Positions 25,901-34,821 of a DNA stretch of 64,000 bases are shown in pieces (within the stretch, counting starts at the first letter, position 1; every line of letters begins with the position of its first letter). The position numbers were made by a program, and so were the translations under genes. The stretch comes from Oceanospirillaceae bacterium (GTDB lineage Bacteria > Pseudomonadota > Gammaproteobacteria > Pseudomonadales > Oceanobacteraceae), in the NCBI GenBank assembly GCA_002724925.1, contig PBQA01000020.1:124001-188000 (forward strand), written 5' to 3'. The notes under the pieces are model-generated. The model made no database searches, was not told where the DNA came from, and worked only from the letters and a program-made list of their open reading frames with translations.

Positions 25901-27653
25901 CGATGGCCGCCTGATAGGCGCTGTTGTTCTCAGGCACGGCATCCGTCACGCCGTTGACAGCGTTCAGTTCAACGCTGGTGATGATGTTCACGCTTCCTGC
26001 TGCGGATGAAATGGCGTTGACCTCAGCATCAATCACGGTCACTTCAATCGTCTGTTCAACCACAGTAAAGGTATCGCTGACCTGCACAATGACATTGAAT
26101 ACCCGGCCGCTTTCGTTCACAGGCGTTCCGGTCAAAGCGCTGCCCGAGATGGTCAGCCACACAGGCAGTTCCTGACCGGCTTTGATGCCGAAGATCAGGG
26201 CGTCATTGGCTACATCTGTCGCCGCCAGCGGGAAGTTAAATGCTTCGTTTTCGAGAACACTTAAGGTATCTGCAGAGATAAACACAGGCACGCTGTTCAC
26301 ACTGGCCACCAGAGCCGCGATTTCTTCAGGGGTATCCAGCTCTTCGCCTGTGCGTGCCTGAATCGCCGCCTGATATTTCGCATTGTTGGCTTCGATCGCG
26401 CCGCTGACACCATCAACTGCATTCAGCTCGACATACGTGATGCCATTCGGCAGACCTGCCGCCATAGAGATTGCTGTGACTTCGGCGTCCAGCACCGTAA
26501 TGGTCAGCGTCTGCTCAACGACGTTATAGCCATCAGTGACTTCGATCACTGCGTCGAACACGCGTCCGGTTTCGTTCACTGGCGTGCCAGACAGTGCACC
26601 GGCTGCTGACAGGTTCAGCCATACGGGCAGATCCTGACCGGCTTTAAAGCCGAAGGTCAGATCGTCACCGTTGCTGTCGGTAGCTGTGAGAGTATTGTCA
26701 GAGTTTTCACCCTCAAGGAGGGTAAATGCCGCGCCCGAGGTGAACACAGGCACAGAATAACGAGATTCAAGTACAGACACTTGAGCTTCCAGCGTATCCA
26801 GCTGGTCATTCACCATCTTGATAGCTTTAACCTGAGCTTCGAAAGGTAACTTACGAAGCTGACCACGTGTCACCAGGTCGAGCTCGTTAATGCCCTCGGC
26901 AAGGTTGGCGATCCGACGTTGCGACTCGGAGTTACCTACCGATACGGCTTCGGCAACCCGGGCGCTGTCATTACCGAGGATAATAACGCTGGGAACTTCA
27001 CGAATATCCGGATCTTCGTTATCCGAAAAGTCACGCTCCGCCTTGACCCCGAAGACCAAAGATTTTTTCGTAACGGCGATAGGATTGGCCTCTCCAACGT
27101 TAAGGCACCTCTCTGTACCGTCTGCGTCATAAGACACACGATCAAACATAGTTGTCTTCGCTGGCTGTCCAGCAGGTATAGGCTCATCAAGAGGAGTTAC
27201 GTTTGGGATGTAGAACTCTCCTGAAATTACGGTAGCAGTACATTCATAGTCAGGTGCACTGCCATCACTCAGGACAAGACCTTCCGTGAAGCCACCCTGC
27301 CCTACAACAAACTCGATATCGCCGCCGTTTATGGTCTCATTCGCCTCTAGCTTCCAGTTATTACCTCCAGAAAAATTGCCATAATAACCCGCCCCTGGAT
27401 TCGCAAAACTATACAATTCTGCACTCGCAGTTCCATCAACCAGACTGAGTCGGACATTATTCTCTCTCAGGATGACAAGGAAGTCCGGCCGGCCCGGAGA
27501 TGGCTGAGCAAAGGGAATATCGGGAAAGCAGTCCATGCCACTGCACAGACCGCCCTGAACGATGAATGTGTCCGGCTTAATGACATCTGCAATTACCAGC
27601 GCAGACGGTACTGCGCTCGCAACCAGCAGAAGTATCTTTTTAGAAATATGCAT
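22905..27653 (-). CDS. Giant surface protein: YadA-like stalk motif, Ig repeats, TSP3 repeats, CTERM-like segment and C-terminal outer-membrane barrel
   Basis: Length is 1582 residues from the ATG at 27651-27653 (MHISKKILLL, signal peptide). In order: a N-terminal domain with several Cys; about 238-264 SVGNSESQRRIANLAEG..., like a trimeric-adhesin stalk; four repeats of about 152 residues from about 299 (PVFTSG...LPVWL...ETGRVFDAVIEVTDG), similar to putative Ig (He_PIG) domains; about 1010-1370 an Asp-rich region of thrombospondin type 3 repeats (DxDxDGxxD); about 1390-1415 GGSMSQGFWWLMVAILAF followed by Arg, like a protein-sorting tail; then a signal-peptide-like stretch ending APAHA and a barrel of about 150 residues ending in YRILF. 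It follows the 27667-28242 gene by 13 bp, so the two form an operon. Confidence 0.8.
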   Translation of the reverse strand: MHISKKILLLVASAVPSALVIADVIKPDTFIVQGGLCSGMDCFPDIPFAQPSPGRPDFLVILRENNVRLSLVDGTASAELYSFANPGAGYYGNFSGGNNWKLEANETINGGDIEFVVGQGGFTEGLVLSDGSAPDYECTATVISGEFYIPNVTPLDEPIPAGQPAKTTMFDRVSYDADGTERCLNVGEANPIAVTKKSLVFGVKAERDFSDNEDPDIREVPSVIILGNDSARVAEAVSVGNSESQRRIANLAEGINELDLVTRGQLRKLPFEAQVKAIKMVNDQLDTLEAQVSVLESRYSVPVFTSGAAFTLLEGENSDNTLTATDSNGDDLTFGFKAGQDLPVWLNLSAAGALSGTPVNETGRVFDAVIEVTDGYNVVEQTLTITVLDAEVTAISMAAGLPNGITYVELNAVDGVSGAIEANNAKYQAAIQARTGEELDTPEEIAALVASVNSVPVFISADTLSVLENEAFNFPLAATDVANDALIFGIKAGQELPVWLTISGSALTGTPVNESGRVFNVIVQVSDTFTVVEQTIEVTVIDAEVNAISSAAGSVNIITSVELNAVNGVTDAVPENNSAYQAAIESLSPEDLDSPAEIAAMVANVNSVPVFTSGAAFTFLEGENSSITITATDSNNDSLTFGFKADQDLPVWLILSTAGRLSGTPENETGRVFDAIIEVTDGFNVVEQTLTITVLDAEVTAISMAAGLPNGITHVELNAVDGVSGAIEANNAKYQAAIQARTGEELDTSEEIAALVASVNSVPVYTGLTELLISNESTATFGLSATDATGDNTVFALQAGNPDWVSLTLLDNVQTLSFAPATNVTGVFPVALTLSDDFANTLPVALSVTVNTPSQAVILGDAVVGEVLSMSVSDVNGTSGASYTYSWLSGVDAVSSTAGYELTAGDVGKVISVSVFFTDDLGVLEMATATSSAVITREENAANTIENSVGDALAQVPTLEDYQLVGVDSISDEVLTRILPILNRAVANQVSGESVDTVEKIEALIDVIMEGQDDDNDGLPNLFEGDDGVDTDRDGIADRNDVDADSDGIRDNLEYGRLLASLPDDDADGISDLFDAYDHRYDWTNGPDDNNDGVNDALDTPAELIAYYQARVVTPVAPGSVAAAASKGYSYNLVDVDEDGLINSLDMDSDNDGVSDLVEAGHSDSNEDGLLDNLSDLISDLALLPDTDTDGEPDFFELFSNGVDRDLILAGIRAALDLDEDGRLDSTTDVDRDGLMDVIDNAIGAFGSLRDFDGDGIPNHLDDDDDGDGIPDREENSQFDFFTGEDADADGIDDGVDAEVNGTVFGTDTNNNGVRDDRELSDLDGDGIADFLDDDADNDGIRDDIDSEIALPVAEEPDQAPDADLDSDGDGIPDRLDVSNNPGTDVEAGTGGSMSQGFWWLMVAILAFTARARRQAVAVLLALAAVAPAHAEQFSVGGGVGFTRFSPDLNIEPTEEDYIDASAFINAAWHISPEWSALVQYTNLGEASVNTAAISYSAWSVFGQYRPAWAMGNSWGSVVRLGSSQIDAEGERGLNVESNSEWLFSYALGADYQVSADERIELMLTRFSGDAQTVSAGYRILF

Positions 27654-27666
27654 AGTTATCTTCCGG

Positions 27667-28242
27667 TCACGGCTCCAGTGCAGATACACGTGCGGAAAGT
27701 GCGCTCAGGCGGGCGTTCAACTCACTAAGGGCCGCATCAAGTTCGGCGGCCTCTGCTTCAACATCCAGATTGCTGACCACATCCTGAGCTGTACGTAAGT
27801 TAACTGCATCAGTATCAGACTCTGCATCCGCTACAAAAGTGACACGGCGCTGAGCAGACTCGCTACCAACAGATATGGCATCTTCTACCACGACAGACAT
27901 GGTACCAAGGGCGACATCCCCCTCTGGCGAGATTTCAAGTACACGACGACTGTGCGTCGTATCCTCAATAAAGAAGCTCGCAGCACTACCTGCTACTTCG
28001 TCTGATACACCAATCTGCCAGTCATTGCGCGGGAAGGCACCTGAGTTACTGGTATCCTTGAAATAGATCTGAGGAGAGTCGCCTTTGACCTTCAAGGTTT
28101 CAAATGAAAACTGTTCACCATCCTGACAGTCCACACCGATACAGGCTCTTTGTGTAACGACAAGATTTTCATTAATCACCTCATCAGCTACTGCACCGCC
28201 CGCCGCGCTTAAAAGCAGCGCACTTACGAAATACTTTTTCAT
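27667..28242 (-). CDS. Small secreted protein with YadA-like stalk motif and coiled-coil end
   Basis: Length is 191 residues from ATG 28240-28242, with AAGGGA upstream; a longer frame has no signal at its start. Signal peptide MKKYFVSALLLSAAGGAVA. It shares with its downstream neighbour an N-terminal Cys pair (ACIGVDCQDG) and the block AISVGSESAQRRVTFVADAE followed by TDAVNLR, close to the VAxGxxxTDAVN signature of trimeric adhesin stalks. It ends in heptads (LNARLSALSARVSALEP). Probably a trimeric surface or periplasmic partner of the giant protein. Function not known. Confidence 0.65.
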   Translation of the reverse strand: MKKYFVSALLLSAAGGAVADEVINENLVVTQRACIGVDCQDGEQFSFETLKVKGDSPQIYFKDTSNSGAFPRNDWQIGVSDEVAGSAASFFIEDTTHSRRVLEISPEGDVALGTMSVVVEDAISVGSESAQRRVTFVADAESDTDAVNLRTAQDVVSNLDVEAEAAELDAALSELNARLSALSARVSALEP

Positions 28243-28491
28243 CAGGATGTCCCTTTGGTTAGCCAATTGTCGTCGCAAGACATTAAATTGGGCGAACAAT
28301 TGCCTAATAAGTAACCACTGTCAAGTAATGTCTAATCTGCGTAACCGATTGTCACTGATGTTAGCTTTTTGCTCATGTGGGATATTGCGCTGGGTTTCAC
28401 GGTCAGATAAGTCACACACTCTCTTTGTATCGGGGTACACTCTGCAGAACCCGATCGAACTGCTGCTTCAAGGACTCCACTCGGACTGTTA

Positions 28492-29550
28492 ATGATGACC
28501 AGACACCTCACCACTTCATTACTCCCTCTCACCCTCGCGATCAGCCTTTTGAGCGGCTGTAGCTCGCTTTACGAAAAAGGCGATTCCGACGTTATTCCGG
28601 ATAACGTTAAGCAAGTGGAAAGCCTGCCCAGCTGGGTAACCAACCAACCCACAGATAAAACAAAGGCGTATGGCGTCGGCTCTATGGAAGTGTATGGCAG
28701 CCCTGATCAGGCATTAAAACGTGCCACAGATTTTGCCCGTGCGGATCTGGTCAGTCGCCTGAAAGTGACTATTTCTGCAACCAATTCCAGTCGCATCAAT
28801 GAGTACACAACCGATGGCGAAACCCGCCTTCAGAAAAATATTTCCCAGACCATCAGCAGCACCATACCGACTGTGACACTGGACGAAGTCGTCATCCGTG
28901 ATACCTACGTCGACGACAACTACGCCTATGCGCTGGCCGAGCTGGATCGTACCGCTGCGGCAAGTCGTATCAAAGGGCAGCTACAGGAAGTAGAGACCGA
29001 ACTAGAAATGATGAAGTCTGCTCAGGTGACTGGCACCGGTAAGCTCGAGCGCTTGCAGCAGCAGTTACCTGCGCTAGCTCTCTTTGCTCAACATGACCAA
29101 CTGGCAGAGCAATACGCGTTTGTCGCCACCAGCAGAACCCGACCACAGGCCCCGCAGGCTTTGCGTGATTATCGTGATGACATTCTCGCTGCCGTAAAAG
29201 AACTGGATGTTCGTCTGGTGCTGCTCGATGACGGCGCGCGTATCATGCGCGGTGGTTTGTTTGAGACTCTGACAAACCAGGGGCTTCGCCTTGGCGAGAG
29301 CGACACCCCTGACCTGAGTTTTGAAGTCAGCGCCAACCTCGACAGTCAGCAGCAGGATGGAAATTACTACGTTTTCGCCAACGCGCGGGTCAACCTCAGA
29401 GACAGCAGTGGTAAGGTTTTAAGTTCTTTTTCGGATAAGGCACGGGGGGTCTCTGGCATTCAGCAGAACGCCCTGAATAAGGCGTCAGAAAAGTTGGCTG
29501 AGCAGCTGTCAGAAGAACTGGCAGCCACTCTTACTCAGCGCCTGCGCTGA
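28492..29550 (+). CDS. LPP20 family lipoprotein
   Basis: Length is 352 residues. Lipobox LLSGC with Cys23. Residues about 40-160 form the LPP20 domain (LPSWVTNQPTDKTKAYGVGS... ALKRATDFARADLVSRL), followed by a helical linker and a C-terminal beta-rich domain. In related genomes this gene usually follows the COG3014 and lpoB genes directly; here it is 5.7 kb away behind a surface-protein pair on the opposite strand. It is divergent from that pair with about 250 bp between, which should hold its own promoter. Confidence 0.8.
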   Translation: MMTRHLTTSLLPLTLAISLLSGCSSLYEKGDSDVIPDNVKQVESLPSWVTNQPTDKTKAYGVGSMEVYGSPDQALKRATDFARADLVSRLKVTISATNSSRINEYTTDGETRLQKNISQTISSTIPTVTLDEVVIRDTYVDDNYAYALAELDRTAAASRIKGQLQEVETELEMMKSAQVTGTGKLERLQQQLPALALFAQHDQLAEQYAFVATSRTRPQAPQALRDYRDDILAAVKELDVRLVLLDDGARIMRGGLFETLTNQGLRLGESDTPDLSFEVSANLDSQQQDGNYYVFANARVNLRDSSGKVLSSFSDKARGVSGIQQNALNKASEKLAEQLSEELAATLTQRLR

Positions 29551-29554
29551 TTGA

Positions 29555-30670
29555 TCAGGCGGCTTGCGCTGCCTCAGTGACAGCCGCTGCCGCGTTACGA
29601 GCTTCGAATTGCTCGGGCGTCATCAGCGTCGCGTTGTTCTCGTCCCAGATAATGTAGCGCATTGAATGTGGTACATCCTTAAGGGTCAGACGGGTAACAC
29701 TCTCGAATAATGCACTATTCTGCTCATGACACTCACGCAAACGGTAATTTGGAATGCGTGCTGACAGGTGGTGGATGTGGTGGTAACCGATGTCTGCGGT
29801 AAACCAATGCAGAATACGAGGCAGCTTAAGGTAGCTGGTGCCCGCCAGCGCAGCCTGGTAATAGTCCCAGCCCTCGGTCGGTGACGCATAAGAATTCTCA
29901 AAATTATGCTGAACCGTGAACAGAATAATTCCTGACGCACCTGCTAATGACAAAGCCACGATAAACACCGCGGCAAACTCGGCAAAGCCAAAGGTCATTG
30001 AAGCCAGTGTCCAGATCGATAACAGAGCCAGATTGTTAGCCGTCATGTGGCGAAACTCCTTCCAGTCCGCCCAGTAACGCGTGCTGTACTCAGAAGCTTT
30101 TTTGCCCTTCAGGATATGCGCAACCAACCCAAGCGTACCCTTGAACCAGGTAAAACGTGGGTTGAATACAAAATACAGAAAACCCGCGAGCGGCCCCATG
30201 AACAACTTGCGTTGACGAGCATAACTGCGCTTCTGCTTCGGCGTCAGCTCAGAATATTCCTCTGTCGACAGAACCGTAAGCGGACCACGGTACTTCTCCC
30301 AGTTACCATTGGTCGAGTGATGATAGTCATGATGTCTTGACCATACGTACTGAGGAACACCGCACACGACGCCAAAAATAAAACCTGCGATTTTATTGGC
30401 TCGCGGCGATTCATACAGACAGTTGTGACCGCAGTCGTGCAACATGACAAATGCACGCAGCAAGAACAGAGTCAGAAGTAACACGATACCTGAGGCAAGC
30501 AGCATTGAGACATCAAGGGCAGCAATACCGGCGTAAGTCAGAGCGATAACAGGAAGAAGCGTGGACAACGTCTGTGTCAGTGCAATACGGTTATTACGGA
30601 CTGCGTAGCGCTTAATCAGGTCGTTTTTTATTTTTCTGAGCACCTGTGCTCCGGTATCGGTCTGCGTCAT
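29555..30670 (-). CDS. Membrane fatty-acid desaturase
   Basis: Length is 371 residues with four or more membrane helices. The three His boxes of the acyl-lipid/acyl-CoA desaturase family are present: HDCGHN (78-83), HHDYHH (113-118), and HHIHH near 260-270. It introduces a double bond using a di-iron centre and an electron donor. A likely role is adjusting membrane fluidity or modifying stored lipids; regioselectivity cannot be read. Its stop is 5 bp from the convergent LPP20 gene. Confidence 0.88.
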   Translation of the reverse strand: MTQTDTGAQVLRKIKNDLIKRYAVRNNRIALTQTLSTLLPVIALTYAGIAALDVSMLLASGIVLLLTLFLLRAFVMLHDCGHNCLYESPRANKIAGFIFGVVCGVPQYVWSRHHDYHHSTNGNWEKYRGPLTVLSTEEYSELTPKQKRSYARQRKLFMGPLAGFLYFVFNPRFTWFKGTLGLVAHILKGKKASEYSTRYWADWKEFRHMTANNLALLSIWTLASMTFGFAEFAAVFIVALSLAGASGIILFTVQHNFENSYASPTEGWDYYQAALAGTSYLKLPRILHWFTADIGYHHIHHLSARIPNYRLRECHEQNSALFESVTRLTLKDVPHSMRYIIWDENNATLMTPEQFEARNAAAAVTEAAQAA

Positions 30671-30775
30671 ACCGCCCCCTGAAAATTATTACAAAACGGA
30701 GACAGTCTAGCAGAACAATACGTTTCTGCAGCGGAACAATGTAAGCAAGATCAACTTAGCTTCAGGGTGGCTCGT

Positions 30776-33490
30776 TTAGGTACATTTGCTGACCGCCGCC
30801 TGTACGCAGCGGATCAGCTTTTCCGGGTCGATGGGCTTGGCGATATGGTCGTTCATTCCCGCCGCCAGGCACGCCATCTTATCGTCATCCATGGCGTTAG
30901 CAGTCATGCCAATGATGGGGATCTCAGGCATTAACTTGCGAATCTCCCGGGTCGCGGTATACCCATCCATAACAGGCATCTGCACATCCATCAAAATAAA
31001 GTCGACCGCCGGCTTAGCCGCCATTCTATCTACCGCTTCTTTCCCGTTTTCTGCGATCAGTGTGCTCACACCATGTTTACTGAGGAACTCCTGAACAATC
31101 ATCTGGTTTACTTTGATGTCCTCGACGATCAGAGCGCATTTACCCTGAAGTTGTCCCCAGCCTTCATGACCTGCCCTATCATCACTAGCTGCATCCCCAA
31201 TCGGTAAATGCATATACGCCAGAAATTCACTGCCTTCGTTCTCAGTACTGTTCACCAGAATATCGCCTTTCATCATGATGGCGATCCTGCGGGATATACT
31301 CAGACCGAGGCCGGAGCCTCCGTAGCGGCGGCTGATCGAAGCATCCGCTTGTCCGAAAGCAGCGAAGATGTGATCCATTTTATCAGCGGGAATACCGACA
31401 CCACTGTCGGTCACGCGAACCTCCAATTTCTCATCATCTGCGCAATAGCTGATGTTCAGATCTATGTAACCTTCACGCGTAAACTTAAACGCATTACTCA
31501 GGAGGTTGAGGATAATCTGCTCGATTCTCAATTCGTCACCGATAAGTATTTCAGGTACATCGTTCGCCAGTTTAATCCTGAAGTCCAACGCACTTTCGTC
31601 AGCGATATGATCAAACAGGGCCTCCATCTTCCGAACAATGCGGCGCATACGCACACTGGATTGCTCGAGTTCCATATTGCCGGATTCTATCTTTGCGTAG
31701 TTCAGCGTCTGATTAATCAGGCCGAGCAGGGTGACCGAAGCGAGATCCGCTTTCTGCAGGTAACTCTCCTGTACGGGCGTCAGTTCTGTATCAAGAACCA
31801 GCTTAAGGAATCCGTTGATCGCATTCAGCGGTGTACGTAACTCATGACTCATGTTGGCAAGAAACGCGGATTTGGCGTCGCTCGCCGCATTCGCTCGCGA
31901 TACAGCGTCACTTAGTTCGGCCGTTCGCAATTCAACCTGCCGCCGAACCGTTTCAATCTGCCCCGTCGTTGTCAGAACAAACACCAGAAATAAAGTCGCA
32001 ATCACAAACCCGCCGGTCAGGATGACATAACTGGTCCAGTCATTACGTCCATATATGTAGTTCTCTGCAGGAAATATCTGTAAGTGATACTTACGTGTGC
32101 CGAAATAGGCGTCGTAGCTGTGCATTGGTAGGTTGGAATGCGCCTGCTCAGCGGATTCATAAATGGGCTGACGCCCGCCGTCCGTCACATCATATAGGTT
32201 AAAGTACAAACCGGCCTGACGAGACTGAAAGATGCTTTCTCCGAGAATCCCGCTCACTTTCAGAACGCCGCTTGCGTACCCTACAAGTTCTTCATCGTCA
32301 TCAAGATCAAATACGGGCATATAGAGAAGAATGGCCTGCTTTTCTCCTGTCTCTTGTGCCAGAACAATCGGGGCCGTCGCGACAGGCACATGCTCTATTG
32401 CAGCTTTATCGAGCGCGGCTTTACGCTCAGCATTAGCTCCAAGGTTCAGGCCAAATGCCCTGCGATTTGGCTCAAATGGGTAGATATATAAGACCGGGTA
32501 ATATCGATCCTGATTACTGGCCTCGACCAGGCGACCGCCCTCTGCAAACTCGGTGAATGTGAAGCCCTCGAAGCCACGATCTCGATAAAAAGCTTCCCAA
32601 CGCGCACGCCCCGCATTATCAACGATCTCCGTCCAGCCAACGCCGAAGAAGGCGTCATCACGAGACATCACACGTTCCGAGAACCGCGCAAACTCCTCGG
32701 GCGTCACGAAATCACTTGCACTGAATAATGCCGCGTAAGCGATCAGTTTGTTCTCTGAAATAGTTAACCGAGCATCAACGAGTTGTGACAGCTCATCAGC
32801 TGAGGCCTTGAGATCACTGACGATCCGCTCCCGGTTAAAACCAACGGACTTATAGAAAAGTCCGAACACGGCAGCAAGAATCAACAGTATTGGCACCATC
32901 ACCTTAATTTTACGATCACGACTGTAGATATGTTCAGGCGCAGCCAACACCATAATTACAGGCGTCACCAAGAGCGCCCCTATCGCGTCGCCGGCCCACC
33001 AGGTGATCCAGTTAAACGCCAGCCGTTCAGTGACGATAAACTCATTAACGTACAGCGTAATATTGCCGATCGTTGTGCTGACCACACAGCCAAGCGCGAC
33101 GACGACGAAACAGAACCGAACCAGGTGAGACAGTTCATCCCAACGGCTGCGGCCTGGCAGATAAGTGCGGTAAAGCCAAGCCCCGAACAGCCCCTGCAGC
33201 GTTGCACCAGCCCCCATGGCGATACCAGAGATAAGGGCAGTTGCAGACAACTCATTCAGTGCCGACGTGGTGGTGTACAGGTTGGCCCAAACGGCGCCTG
33301 CCATAACACCGGTGAAAGCAACAGTTCTGCTGAAAAGAAGAAAAGAGGCCAGGGCTACACCTGCGGCTGGCCAAACAGCGGCGGCATAATCTGGAGGGAT
33401 TGCGAGCGCTGAACCCAGTCGGGCGAAAACAAAATAGGCCAACGCAGCAATGAGAAATCTGACGAAGTACATACCACCGTCCAGGAACAT
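30776..33490 (-). CDS. Hybrid sensor histidine kinase (MASE1-CHASE-HisKA-HATPase-REC)
   Basis: Length is 904 residues. N-terminal MASE1-type membrane domain (about 1-200, eight helices), then an extracytoplasmic CHASE domain (about 245-440, with ALDKAAIEHVPVATAPI), a helix (about 485-505), HisKA with FLANMSHELRTPLNAI (phospho-acceptor His near 549), an ATPase domain (NLLSNAFKFT; GSGLGLSISRR), and a C-terminal receiver with Asp near 835 in ILMDVQMPVMDG. The phosphorelay output partner is not adjacent. CHASE domains bind small ligands; which one is unknown. Single gene with about 150 bp upstream. Confidence 0.93.
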   Translation of the reverse strand: MFLDGGMYFVRFLIAALAYFVFARLGSALAIPPDYAAAVWPAAGVALASFLLFSRTVAFTGVMAGAVWANLYTTTSALNELSATALISGIAMGAGATLQGLFGAWLYRTYLPGRSRWDELSHLVRFCFVVVALGCVVSTTIGNITLYVNEFIVTERLAFNWITWWAGDAIGALLVTPVIMVLAAPEHIYSRDRKIKVMVPILLILAAVFGLFYKSVGFNRERIVSDLKASADELSQLVDARLTISENKLIAYAALFSASDFVTPEEFARFSERVMSRDDAFFGVGWTEIVDNAGRARWEAFYRDRGFEGFTFTEFAEGGRLVEASNQDRYYPVLYIYPFEPNRRAFGLNLGANAERKAALDKAAIEHVPVATAPIVLAQETGEKQAILLYMPVFDLDDDEELVGYASGVLKVSGILGESIFQSRQAGLYFNLYDVTDGGRQPIYESAEQAHSNLPMHSYDAYFGTRKYHLQIFPAENYIYGRNDWTSYVILTGGFVIATLFLVFVLTTTGQIETVRRQVELRTAELSDAVSRANAASDAKSAFLANMSHELRTPLNAINGFLKLVLDTELTPVQESYLQKADLASVTLLGLINQTLNYAKIESGNMELEQSSVRMRRIVRKMEALFDHIADESALDFRIKLANDVPEILIGDELRIEQIILNLLSNAFKFTREGYIDLNISYCADDEKLEVRVTDSGVGIPADKMDHIFAAFGQADASISRRYGGSGLGLSISRRIAIMMKGDILVNSTENEGSEFLAYMHLPIGDAASDDRAGHEGWGQLQGKCALIVEDIKVNQMIVQEFLSKHGVSTLIAENGKEAVDRMAAKPAVDFILMDVQMPVMDGYTATREIRKLMPEIPIIGMTANAMDDDKMACLAAGMNDHIAKPIDPEKLIRCVQAAVSKCT

Positions 33491-33644
33491 AACTTTTCAA
33501 GTATAGACAGAGATTTGAGGTTGGCCTTCTCTCGATCAGAAGCCAATGGAGCTAGCCCGTTAACAGATGGGTGGATGAATGCCATATATAAACTAGTCTC
33601 TGAAGAGCCCAGTCGACCTACCCCTGACGTCATCACTCGCGCGA

Positions 33645-34769
33645 ATGGCGCAGCTGGATAAGGCATTTCAGGTCAAACCTGCAAGTCGCGACTTGGTACG
33701 CAACTTGTCTCGAAGTGACGTCTGTCGTCTCATACCACTGACTGAAGATATCCGTTATAGTTGGTGGCTCGGCGACAATAACAATAATAGGAAGCCCCCG
33801 ATGGCAGAAAAAGACTACATTGCCATGTGGTACCACGCGCGTAAGCCGTATGGCATCAACGACACTATCTACTGGGGTTGGTACGACCCAGACACCAACA
33901 GCATTGACTGGCAAACCTGGCAGCACGCAGATGCTGATGGTATGGCAGGCTTCGCAAATATTCTCCGCCCGATGGGCTACCCCTGCTCCCCGCTTCCTGT
34001 CTGTAATGAAACCAAGGTTCCGGGCTGGCGCGAAATCATTAAAGCGAAAAAAGAGTTCCCAACCGAGGAAGGCGAGAAAGTCGTAAACTGGAAGAAAACC
34101 TACGAATACTCCAAAAATGACGTGTTCACGCCTGAAGTCGCCTGCCTGACTGAGGACGAAACAACCCGCCTGAACCAATGGTGTAAGGAGCACAAAGTGG
34201 CTCCGGGCAGCCTGGTCTACTCAAGTCTGAGCAATATCATCGCTGAACGTATGGTAAAAGGCGACAAGCCCTTTTACTGGTTTTATCCTATGAACGTGCG
34301 CGGTGCCACAGGCATTAAGACAGAAAGCTTTAACCAGGTGTCCGGTGTCTACATGCTGACAGATCCGGTATCCACTCCCGAAAGCTGGCAGTCACAGATG
34401 CGTCAGCGCTTTAAAGCCAAGCAGCACTGGGCCAACTGGAAGCTTGCTAATATCGGTAAGTACGTGGGTTACGCGGGTGTAAAACTCATTTATCGACTCA
34501 CCAGTGGCAAACAGTTCTACATGGGCAATTGCTCCAACATGGGCTCTTGGCCATTCCCCGGACAGGACAACCCACCCAAACAAAACAACCTCCGTCTGAT
34601 TGCAGTGGCCCCTGGCACAGCCAACTACCCGATTTCCGCAACAATGACGGAGTGGTACGGCCAGCTGACACTGACCTTAAAGATGCACCCTCACATCTGT
34701 CCTGACCAACAAACGGTCCGCGATATTTCTGATGCATGGCGCGATGCGCTACTGACGAAAATACAATAA
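33645..34769 (+). CDS. CAT/condensation-fold acyltransferase-like protein
   Basis: Length is 374 residues. QHADADG (His94, Asp98, Gly99) matches the HxxxDG active-site motif of the CoA-dependent acyltransferase superfamily (chloramphenicol acetyltransferase, condensation domains, wax-ester synthases). The end, MTEWYGQLTLTLKMHPHI followed by a helix, matches the last strand and helix of that fold. It is shorter than wax-ester synthases (about 450) and lacks their double His. No signal peptide and no clear ribosome site before the ATG. Substrates unknown. A terminator follows directly. Confidence 0.6.
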   Translation: MAQLDKAFQVKPASRDLVRNLSRSDVCRLIPLTEDIRYSWWLGDNNNNRKPPMAEKDYIAMWYHARKPYGINDTIYWGWYDPDTNSIDWQTWQHADADGMAGFANILRPMGYPCSPLPVCNETKVPGWREIIKAKKEFPTEEGEKVVNWKKTYEYSKNDVFTPEVACLTEDETTRLNQWCKEHKVAPGSLVYSSLSNIIAERMVKGDKPFYWFYPMNVRGATGIKTESFNQVSGVYMLTDPVSTPESWQSQMRQRFKAKQHWANWKLANIGKYVGYAGVKLIYRLTSGKQFYMGNCSNMGSWPFPGQDNPPKQNNLRLIAVAPGTANYPISATMTEWYGQLTLTLKMHPHICPDQQTVRDISDAWRDALLTKIQ

Positions 34770-34772
34770 GAA

Positions 34773-34795
34773 AAGCCCGCGACTGCGGGCTTTTT
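34773..34795. terminator. Rho-independent terminator
   Basis: AAGCCCGC, loop GACT, GCGGGCTTTTT. It ends the acyltransferase-like gene; the A-run on the other side could also serve htpX. Confidence 0.9.
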
Positions 34796-34821
34796 GCTGT
34801 CAAAGGGCGGCGACTAACGCC

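Noticed and set aside
23485-26175. Ser/Thr-rich plus-strand frames opposite the giant surface protein
   Set aside because: Low-complexity antisense of Asp-rich repeats, with no start signals.
25370-26760. Direct repeats suggestive of a CRISPR-like or satellite array
   Set aside because: They lie in frame within one coding sequence and encode Ig-like domains of about 152 residues.
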